Positions 5,793 through 11,543 of a stretch of DNA of 13,611 bases are shown here, one piece after another; within the stretch, counting starts at the first letter, position 1; the number at the start of each line of letters is the position of its first letter. The position numbers were made by a program, and so were the translations under genes. Under the pieces are notes generated by a model. That model saw only the letters and a list, made by a program, of their open reading frames with translations. It did no database searches and was not told the DNA's origin. Source of the DNA: CAYLSO01 sp964386525 (GTDB taxonomy: Bacteria > Eisenbacteria > RBG-16-71-46 > DASYSL01); the NCBI GenBank assembly GCA_964386525.1, contig CAYLSO010000257.1, positions 1-13,611 of the forward strand, written 5' to 3'.

Positions 5793-7865
5793 ATGACTCG
5801 CAGCCCGCGGCGCCTGGCGGCGCCGGTCTTGCTCTGCCTGCTGGCCGCGGCGCCCGCCGCCCGGGCGTCGGTGACGCAGTTCTGGACGGCGCGCACGGCC
5901 GCCGACTACCGGCAGGCGCGCCTCGCCGGCGCCGCCGTGAGCCCGGACGGAACCCTGCGGCTCGGCGTGGAGGTCTCTCCCGTGGACCTGCCCGGGGCCG
6001 ACGTCGCCTGGGCGGTGCTCGGGGAGGAGGGCGGCGCCCTGGTCGGCAGCGGCCACGCGGGCGTCGTCTTCCGCGTGGCGGCCGGCGGCCGCGTGGCATC
6101 TACCGACTCGACCGGGGCGGGCCAGGTGCTGTGCCTGGCGCGCGGTCCCGACGGCGCCGCCTACGCCGGCACCGCACCCGACGGGCGCATCCTGCGCTAC
6201 GCCGCGGGCCGCTTCGATACGTGGTTCGAAACGGGCGACAAGTACGTGTGGGCGCTGGCCTGGTCCGGGCACACTCTGTACGCCGCCACCGGCCCCGAGG
6301 GCCGGCTCTTCGCCGTGCGCGACCGCCAGCGGGGCGAGTCGGTGTTCAAGGCGCCCGAAGGCCAGCTCACCTCCCTCGCCGCCGACGGCGGCGGCGGCGT
6401 CTTCGTCGGCGGGTCGGGCGGCGGCACCGTGTACTGGCACAAGCCGGGCCGCACGCGCGCCCTTTTCGACGCGCCGGAGACGGAGATCCGCAGCCTCGCG
6501 TTTCAGGCCGGAGCGTTGTACGCCGCCGCGGTCTCGGCCGCGCCCGTGCAGGTGGAGCAGAGCGGGCGCGTGGCGCCGGGCGCGGGCGGATCGGCGGAGC
6601 CCAAGTCGGTGGTCTACCGCATCGTGCCGGATTCGTCGGTCACCACGTGGTGGAAGTCTCCCCAGGGGCTGGTCTTCGCGCTGGCGCCGCGGCCCGGCGG
6701 GGGTCTCTGGGCGGCCACCGGGGCCGACGCCGCCCTCTACGCTCTCGACGCGCGCGGGCGCGCCGAGAGCGTCTACCAGGCGACTGAGGGCTACGCCACC
6801 GCGCTCGCGGACGACGGCTCCGGCCTGTGGATGGCCACGGCCGCGCCCGCGCGGCTCTACCGCGTGCGCGCCCCGGCGGCGCGCGGCGAGGCGGAGTCCG
6901 ACGTCCTCGACGCCGCCCGCCTGGCCCGCTGGGGCCGCTTCACCGCCCTGGGTGAGCTCGCGGCGGTCCGCTTCGCCACCCGCAGCGGCAACTCGTCCGA
7001 CCCGGACTCCACGTGGAGCGACTGGCAGCAAGCGCGACCCGGCGCCGCCGTGGCCTCGCCCGCGGCGCGCTACCTGCAGTGGCGCGCGCAGCTGGCCGGG
7101 GCGGGTAGCGTGCGCGAGGTGCGCGTCGCCTACGCCGAGGTGAATCAGCCGCCGCGCATCGAGGAGTTCGCGGTGCAGCCGGAGCCGGGGAAGTTCTACG
7201 CGGGCGAGATCTCGCCGCGTCAGGAACCGGTCACCCAGATCCTCCCCGGCGGCCAGCGCGTGCAGTACTCCACGCCGAGCCCGCCGCCGGGCCCCCCGGA
7301 CGTTCTCCCCACCTGGGCTCGCGGCCTGCGCCCCATCGCCTGGAAGGCGTCCGACCCCAACGGCGACCCGCTCTCCTACCAGCTCGAGTACCGGCGCGCC
7401 GGGGCGGCCGCTTGGGTCCTCATCGGCGAGACCGTCGAGGCGTCGCCCTTCACCTGGGACACCAACGGCCTGGAGGAGGGCGAGTACGAGACGCGGTTGA
7501 CGGCCAGCGACGAGCCACGCCAGGGCGACGATGCCCTCACCGACGAAGTGCTCTCGGGGCCGGTGGTGGTGGACAACACGCCCCCGACCGTGGCCGGCCT
7601 CGAGGTGCGATCGCCGGGCTCGGCCGTCACCGTGCGCGGCGAGGCGCGCGACGCCGGACTGTACGTGGCCAAGGTGGACGTGGCGGTGGGGGAGTACGAC
7701 TGGGCGCTGGCGTCGGCCGACGACGGCATTTGGGACGGGCCCGCCGAGCGCTTCCGTGTGAGCGTCACGGGACTGCCGCCAGGCGTCTACCCGGTGCGCG
7801 TGCGCGTCGCCGACGCCGTCGGCAATGTCGCCCTATTCACCAGCAGTGTGACCGTACGCCCGTAG
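5793..7865 (+). CDS. Exported beta-propeller protein with C-terminal Ig/Fn3-like domains
   Basis: 690 residues. Signal peptide at 1-26 (cleavage likely after AAPAARA). Residues about 75-360 hold six or seven short beta-propeller blades with the recurring pattern of a small strand, GT/ATG, then a G-R/A-LY/F-V strand, for example AYAGTAPDGRILRYA, LYAATGPEGRLFAV, LWAATGADAALYALD and LWMATAAPARLYRV. Residues about 370-450 (SDWQQARPGAAVASPAARYLQWRAQL) look like a carbohydrate-binding-type beta sandwich, and about 451-690 hold two Ig/Fn3-like domains (DPNGDPLSYQLEYR, DNTPPTV...ADAVGNVALF). No catalytic motif or membrane anchor is seen, so it is probably a binding or scaffold protein. The ATG abuts the stop of the S55 gene, and GGAGGAG (5783-5789) inside that gene's end is its ribosome site. 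The two are therefore translationally linked and probably work together outside the cell. Confidence 0.8.
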   Translation: MTRSPRRLAAPVLLCLLAAAPAARASVTQFWTARTAADYRQARLAGAAVSPDGTLRLGVEVSPVDLPGADVAWAVLGEEGGALVGSGHAGVVFRVAAGGRVASTDSTGAGQVLCLARGPDGAAYAGTAPDGRILRYAAGRFDTWFETGDKYVWALAWSGHTLYAATGPEGRLFAVRDRQRGESVFKAPEGQLTSLAADGGGGVFVGGSGGGTVYWHKPGRTRALFDAPETEIRSLAFQAGALYAAAVSAAPVQVEQSGRVAPGAGGSAEPKSVVYRIVPDSSVTTWWKSPQGLVFALAPRPGGGLWAATGADAALYALDARGRAESVYQATEGYATALADDGSGLWMATAAPARLYRVRAPAARGEAESDVLDAARLARWGRFTALGELAAVRFATRSGNSSDPDSTWSDWQQARPGAAVASPAARYLQWRAQLAGAGSVREVRVAYAEVNQPPRIEEFAVQPEPGKFYAGEISPRQEPVTQILPGGQRVQYSTPSPPPGPPDVLPTWARGLRPIAWKASDPNGDPLSYQLEYRRAGAAAWVLIGETVEASPFTWDTNGLEEGEYETRLTASDEPRQGDDALTDEVLSGPVVVDNTPPTVAGLEVRSPGSAVTVRGEARDAGLYVAKVDVAVGEYDWALASADDGIWDGPAERFRVSVTGLPPGVYPVRVRVADAVGNVALFTSSVTVRP

Positions 7866-7914
7866 GCGACGCGCCTCGGCTGCCCCGTCGCTCCCCCACG
7901 CAAGGAGACCCGCC

Positions 7915-8361
7915 ATGACCGTGCTCGACCTCCCCGATGGCTTCCTCATCCGCTTCCACCGCGGCGAGGAGGTCTTCTCCGGGCTCGTGGCTTTCGCCAA
8001 GCGGTCGGGGATCACGGCCGCGTGGGTCAACGCCCTCGGCGCCATGAGCAGCGCGGAGCTCGGCTACTGGGACGCCGAGGATCAACAGTACGTCCGCTTG
8101 CCTGTCGAGGAGGAGGTCGAGGTGGCGGCCCTGGTGGGTAACATCGCCCGCTTCGAGGGGGAGCCCATCCCGCATCTGCACGCCACGCTCACGCGCCGCG
8201 ACTTCAGCGCGCTCGGGGGACATCTCTTCAAGGGTGTGGCAGGGGCGACCGTAGAGGTCTACGTCCGCAACTACCCCGGCACCGGCCTGGTCCGCGCCCG
8301 TGACGCGGCCATCGGTCTCAACCTCTGGTCGCTGCCGAGGGAATTCCATCCGGAGGGGTGA
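7915..8361 (+). CDS. PPC-domain (DUF296) protein
   Basis: 148 residues, a single PPC/DUF296 domain of usual bacterial length. Hallmarks: IRFHRGEEVFSGLVAFAKR at the N-terminus, AAWVNALGAMSSAELGYWD, and the C-terminal block IPHLHATLTRRDFSALGGHLFKGVAGATVEVYV. H87, H89 and H103 are clustered as expected for a metal or ligand site in these trimeric proteins. In plants the domain accompanies AT-hook DNA-binding motifs. This stand-alone form has no AT-hook and no signal peptide, so it is cytosolic and its role is unknown. Ribosome site AAGGAGA at 7902-7908, six bases before the ATG. It follows the propeller gene by 49 bases on the same strand and is probably the last gene of that transcript, ending at the hairpin at 8400-8438. 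Confidence 0.88.
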   Translation: MTVLDLPDGFLIRFHRGEEVFSGLVAFAKRSGITAAWVNALGAMSSAELGYWDAEDQQYVRLPVEEEVEVAALVGNIARFEGEPIPHLHATLTRRDFSALGGHLFKGVAGATVEVYVRNYPGTGLVRARDAAIGLNLWSLPREFHPEG

Positions 8362-8368
8362 GGGGCCG

Positions 8369-8388
8369 CAGCGGGCCACAGCGGGCCG
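8369..8388. repeat. 10-base tandem duplication CAGCGGGCC(A/G)
   Basis: Two adjacent copies at 8369-8378 and 8379-8388 differ only in the last base. They sit between the PPC-gene stop and the terminator hairpin. Probably neutral slippage. Confidence 0.5.
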
Positions 8389-8399
8389 CGACGGCAAAC

Positions 8400-8438
8400 G
8401 CGAAGGGCGGGTGCCCATCGGGACAGCCCGCCCTTCGC
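8400..8438. terminator. Bidirectional hairpin terminator between convergent genes
   Basis: Perfect 12-base inverted repeat, GCGAAGGGCGGG (8400-8411) against CCCGCCCTTCGC (8427-8438), with a 15-base loop that can itself pair (CCC 8414-8416 with GGG 8420-8422). It lies 38 bases after the PPC-gene stop and 46 bases beyond the stop of the leftward secreted-protein gene. No clear T tract on either side. Confidence 0.75.
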
Positions 8439-8484
8439 CAGGCCGCGGTCTCGGACGGACCGCGCGCTCCGCTTCGCCTCGCGG

Positions 8485-9402
8485 CTAGCGGTAGATCGCT
8501 TTCAATCCGCCCCAGGTCTTCGTAACCGTGGGCACCTGCCCGCAGTGGGGGACGCCGAGCAGGCCGTTGTTGTAGTTGTCCAGGACATCCTTGACGGCCG
8601 TCACCACCGCCGGATCCAGGTAGCCACCGCCGACCGGGGGCACGACCAGGGCGCCGATGAGCGCATCGGCCGCCGCGATCGCCGACGCCACCGGGTTCGG
8701 GTCGGCGCCGTTGGCGATGCTGAGCTTGGCGGCGATGAGCTGATGCGCCAGGATGATCAGCCCGTTGCCGGCCGCCGGCTTCTTCAGGATGCTGAGCAGC
8801 TGCGACTGCGAGTAGGCGACGCTGCCGAGGCTCAGCCCACCCACCGGCCAGGCGCCGGGGTGCGTCTTCCAGTAGCCCAGCGTGTAGGTGCAATTCATCA
8901 TGGGCTGCGCCATGGTGCCCACCACCACGGTCGGCGTGTAGGCGCTGGAGGCGCGGCCCACCGTCGCGGCGGCCCACGCGCGGATCACGAAGTCCTCCGC
9001 CGACGGCAGCTCGGCGCTGTTGGTGGTCAAGACTCCGGTCTCATCGAACAGATCGCCGAGCTCGACCTCTACGTACGCGCGGGCGCCGAGAAGATACGAG
9101 CCGGTGCTCGGATTCAGGGTCGGCAAGCCGAAGAACCGCGTGCGCACCACGGAGGGTTCGGACGCAACGTCGGCCGGCCAGCCGCCGAGCCGATCGAAGT
9201 CCGAGACCCGCATCCACTCGATGACGAACCCGGCCGGCGCACCGCTCGCTCCGGCGCTGACATCGAGCTCCACCGACACCCGGCTCACCGCACCGAGGCT
9301 CAGGACGGGCGTGTCGAGCGGGGGCAGAGCCGCCGCCGGGAGAACTCCGCCCACCGCCACCGCCAAGAACGAGAACCCCACGATCCATCCCGCCATCCGC
9401 AT
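8485..9402 (-). CDS. Secreted protein with TxGYWKxHP-type C-terminal domain
   Basis: 305 residues. Signal peptide MRMAGWIVGFSFLAVAVGGV followed by LPAAA, cleavage near residue 25. Residues about 30-165 look like an Fn3/Ig-type beta sandwich (FVIEWMRVSDFDRLGGWP, EDFVIRAWAAATVGRASSAYTPTV). Residues about 170-290 begin NCTYTLGYWKTHPGAWP and continue SVAYSQSQLLSILKKPAAGNG, LIILAHQLIAAKLSIANGAD and end near GVPHC. I recall this C-terminal unit as recurring in secreted proteins of several GC-rich phyla, without an assigned function. C171 and C287 bracket it and could form a disulfide. No membrane anchor or sorting signal is seen. The start is the ATG at 9402-9400 with GGAGGAG at 9413-9407 on the minus strand, better placed than the in-frame TTG at 9417. 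It stands alone, with a long unexplained upstream region. Confidence 0.85.
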   Translation of the reverse strand: MRMAGWIVGFSFLAVAVGGVLPAAALPPLDTPVLSLGAVSRVSVELDVSAGASGAPAGFVIEWMRVSDFDRLGGWPADVASEPSVVRTRFFGLPTLNPSTGSYLLGARAYVEVELGDLFDETGVLTTNSAELPSAEDFVIRAWAAATVGRASSAYTPTVVVGTMAQPMMNCTYTLGYWKTHPGAWPVGGLSLGSVAYSQSQLLSILKKPAAGNGLIILAHQLIAAKLSIANGADPNPVASAIAAADALIGALVVPPVGGGYLDPAVVTAVKDVLDNYNNGLLGVPHCGQVPTVTKTWGGLKAIYR

Positions 9403-9770
9403 GATGCTCCTCCGCAAGATGCCTTTCGCCCACTGCGGGCACTACGGCACAGCCGCCAGGGCGCATGATGTCCCGCGCAGCGAGCCGCACTTCATTCAAT
9501 GCATACCGGGAGTCGTTGGGCGTGTCCGATACGCGCGACGGGCCTCGCGGGCGACCTCCACGACAGCAAATGCAGAGCCGGCACGGTGGTCCCGTCACCG
9601 CGCGCTCGGCTCGAGGATGTCGCCGCCGCGGGGGGCTAGGGGGAGCCCTCCCGCATCCGGGCACTTAAATCATGCCGCACTGGAGATCCTCGGTCAAGGA
9701 GAGGTGCCGCGGGGGGCGGACGGAACCCCGCGCGCCGGCGGGGGCGAAGCGAGCTCTGTTTGGCGGAAGC
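9403..9770. other. Gene-poor upstream region of the secreted-protein gene
   Basis: I see no convincing gene here. Open frames on both strands lack ribosome sites and recognisable protein features. Two things stand out: an AT-rich island (CTTAAATCATG, 9664-9674) in otherwise GC-rich DNA, and a weak hairpin GGGCT (9633-9637) with AGCCC (9644-9648). The region probably holds the promoter and a leader for the secreted protein. Confidence 0.5.
9669..9697 (-). promoter_or_regulatory. Tentative promoter for the secreted-protein gene
   Basis: Leftward -35 TTGACC (9697-9692), 17-base spacer, -10 CATGAT (9674-9669) followed by AT-rich sequence. The -35 is identical to those at 3835-3851. It would give a leader of about 260 bases before the ATG at 9402, which is long, so a nearer undetected promoter is possible. 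Confidence 0.28.
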
Positions 9771-9800
9771 AAACGCCCCGGCGGGGTGCCCGCCGGGGCG
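9771..9800 (-). terminator. Rho-independent terminator of the cyclophilin gene
   Basis: Perfect 12-base stem, 9774-9785 with 9789-9800 (arms CGCCCCGGCGGG and CCCGCCGGGGCG), three-base loop, followed on the minus strand by TTTGCTT. It lies 58 bases beyond the cyclophilin stop. Confidence 0.8.
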
Positions 9801-9857
9801 ACGCGTCGGATCGGCCGCCGCGTCCACGACCCGGGCGCCAGGCGGCTCGGTGCGCGG

Positions 9858-10520
9858 CTAGCCCGAGGACTTCGCCCCGGCGCCGCGCTTTTGCACCGTG
9901 ACCTTCTTCATCACCACCGGATCCACGGGGTTGTCGCGGGCGTCGGTCTTGACGGCGGCGATCTTGTCCACCACGTCCATGCCCTCGATCACCTCGCCGA
10001 ACACCGTGTAACCGCCGCGGTCGAGGCTGGGCAGATCGGTGAGGCAGATGAAGAACTGGCTGCCGCTCGACTCCTTCTTGGGGTTCACCTGATCGCCGAG
10101 CCGCGCGGTGGCCAGCGCGCCGCGCTTGTGCAGGCGCTTGATCTCGGCGGGAACCGTGTAGCCTGGACCACCCTGGCCGTCGTTGGCGCGGTCCGAGTCC
10201 TTCGAATTAGGATCGCCGCCCTGGATGACGAAGCGCGGCACGATGCGGTGGAAGGTCGTGCCGTTGTAGAAGCCCTCGCGCGCCAGCTTCTTGAAGTTGG
10301 CGGTGGTCTTGGACGCGTCCTGGTCGTAGAAGCGGACGACGATCGTGCCCAGGCTGGTCTCGATCACGCCCACTTCCTCACCATCCCCACCCTTGGTCGC
10401 GCTGGTCACGGCTTTCTCCCCGGCTGGCGCCTTGGCGCCCGTGGCCGCCGGCTGGCCGGCGTCGGATGCGGCGGCCGAGAGCAACCCGAGCAGCGCGAGC
10501 GTCACGAGCATGGAACGCAT
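9858..10520 (-). CDS. Exported cyclophilin-type peptidyl-prolyl cis-trans isomerase
   Basis: 220 residues. Cyclophilins catalyse cis-trans isomerisation of Xaa-Pro bonds. The signal peptide (MRSMLVTLALLGLLSAAASDA) and a flexible Ala/Lys/Gly linker to about residue 48 put it in the periplasm or outside, as with PpiA. The catalytic domain (about 50-210) has ETSLGTIVVRFYDQDASKT, GFYNGTTFHRIVPRFVIQGGDP (F90, H91, R92 at the active site), SSGSQFFICL (Q155, F156) and YTVFGEVIEGMDVVDKI. The usual Trp of eukaryotic cyclophilins is absent, as commonly in bacteria. Start ATG at 10520-10518 with GGGAGGA (10533-10527). An in-frame extension to 10586 is rejected because it would pass through the promoter. 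It appears to be a single-gene unit with its own promoter and terminator. Confidence 0.95.
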   Translation of the reverse strand: MRSMLVTLALLGLLSAAASDAGQPAATGAKAPAGEKAVTSATKGGDGEEVGVIETSLGTIVVRFYDQDASKTTANFKKLAREGFYNGTTFHRIVPRFVIQGGDPNSKDSDRANDGQGGPGYTVPAEIKRLHKRGALATARLGDQVNPKKESSGSQFFICLTDLPSLDRGGYTVFGEVIEGMDVVDKIAAVKTDARDNPVDPVVMKKVTVQKRGAGAKSSG

Positions 10521-10557
10521 CTGGTGTCCTCCCTTTGCGGGTGAAGTATCTGCCACG

Positions 10558-10586
10558 ATTCTAGGGAGGCCGCGCCGGAGAATCAA
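10558..10586 (-). promoter_or_regulatory. Sigma70-type promoter of the cyclophilin gene
   Basis: Leftward -35 TTGATT (10586-10581), 17-base spacer, -10 TAGAAT (10563-10558, 5 of 6 consensus bases). Predicted start near 10551, about 30 bases before the ATG, leaving room for the ribosome site. Best promoter match in the window. Confidence 0.7.
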
Positions 10587-10629
10587 GGCGACGCGGTGGG
10601 ACCCGGCAGCGCCCGGCGGCGGCTCACCC

Positions 10630-10646
10630 CCGGGGCTGTGCCCCGG
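10630..10646. terminator. Possible hairpin downstream of pgeF
   Basis: CCGGGGC (10630-10636) and GCCCCGG (10640-10646) form a 7-base stem with TGT loop, about 90 bases past the pgeF stop. No T tract follows leftward, so termination here is uncertain. Confidence 0.3.
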
Positions 10647-10732
10647 CCGCGGCCTGGGCCGCCCGCGTCACGTCGGTAGCGGCCGCCTGGTGGGAGCCAC
10701 TCCGGGCTGATATATTCGCGCCGATGGCGCCG

Positions 10733-11515
10733 TCAGTCGGCGGGTCGCAGGCGCGCCACCGCCCAGTGGCGGCCGGTGACGCCGCGATCGCGCCGATGGG
10801 AGTAGAGCAGCTCCGGGGTGCAGAAGGTGCAAAGTCCGGGGTCGGCGATCGCCGCGCCGGGGACGCCGGCGGCGGCCAGACGCTGGCGTGCCGCGCCCGC
10901 CAGGTCGAGGTGCGGCCGCCCGGGCCCGGATCGGATGCAGGCGGCGGGGAACCGCTCTGCCACCTCCGGCCCCACCTCGAAGCAGCAGACGCGCAGGGCG
11001 GGTCCCAGCGCGGCCCGCAGGCCGCTCCCGGGCCGCTCTCGCGACAGCCAGGCGAGGGCGGCCTCGAGCGCTCCGGCGAGGACACCGCGCCAGCCCGCGT
11101 GCACGACCGCCAGCGCGGTGCGCTCGTCGTCCCACAGGGCGACGCCAAGACAATCGGCGGTGGAGACCGCCAGTGCTAGGTTGGGCCGCGTGGTGGCGAG
11201 CACGTCGCCGTCGCCGGCCGGCCCGCCGTCGCACACGACGCGGAGGCCCGCCCCGTGGACCTGACGGACCGTGGCCACCTCGCCGAGACCGAGGCCGCGC
11301 GCCAGGCGCGCGCGGTTCGCGGCCACACGCGCGGCGTCGTCGCCGGTGGAGAGGCCGAGATTGAGCGACGCGTACGGGCCCTCGCTCACGCCGCCCAGGC
11401 GCGAGCTGAAGGCGACCAGCGGCGCCGCGGAGTCGCAGAGGAGCCAGCAACCGCTCGCGCGCCGCTGCTCGAAGGCGCCGCCGGCCGCCGGCAACGGAGG
11501 AAGATTCGTGGCCAT
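10733..11515 (-). CDS. pgeF: Peptidoglycan editing factor / YfiH (LACC1-like) purine nucleoside phosphorylase family
   Basis: 260 residues, standard family length. YfiH/PgeF proteins are zinc enzymes with purine nucleoside phosphorylase/adenosine deaminase activity (as shown for LACC1/YlmD relatives). E. coli PgeF also keeps peptidoglycan precursors free of misincorporated serine. The metal/active site is complete: VRQVHGAG (H87), STADCLGVAL (C122) and AVVHAGWRGVLAGAL (H139). Other family landmarks are FSSRLGGVSEGPYASLNLG, GPALRVCCFEVGPEV and CTFCTPELLYSHRRDRGVTGRHWAV. No signal peptide, so cytosolic. The start is taken as ATG 11515-11513; an in-frame ATG at 11545-11543 adds ten residues but shares its CATG with the start codon of the divergent gene. 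Neither has a strong ribosome site. The promoter was not found and must lie inside the divergent parvulin gene. Confidence 0.93.
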   Translation of the reverse strand: MATNLPPLPAAGGAFEQRRASGCWLLCDSAAPLVAFSSRLGGVSEGPYASLNLGLSTGDDAARVAANRARLARGLGLGEVATVRQVHGAGLRVVCDGGPAGDGDVLATTRPNLALAVSTADCLGVALWDDERTALAVVHAGWRGVLAGALEAALAWLSRERPGSGLRAALGPALRVCCFEVGPEVAERFPAACIRSGPGRPHLDLAGAARQRLAAAGVPGAAIADPGLCTFCTPELLYSHRRDRGVTGRHWAVARLRPAD

Positions 11516-11543
11516 CGTCCGCCACTGTAGGAGGGTGCGTTCC

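Noticed and set aside
4404..7031. 875-codon open frame on the minus strand
   Set aside because: Low-complexity Gly/Arg/Ala/His-rich translation opposite two well-supported exported proteins; a product of high GC content.
9465..9668. Short 67-codon plus-strand frame in the 455-base gap
   Set aside because: No ribosome site, Arg/Gly-rich low-complexity translation, and no recognisable motif.
9672..10544. 290-codon open frame on the plus strand across the cyclophilin gene
   Set aside because: It is the antisense of the cyclophilin gene and runs through its terminator and promoter; composition is atypical for a protein.
10649..10662. Inverted repeat GCGGCC-TG-GGCCGC after pgeF
   Set aside because: The two-base loop is too short for a stable RNA hairpin and such GC palindromes are expected by chance here.
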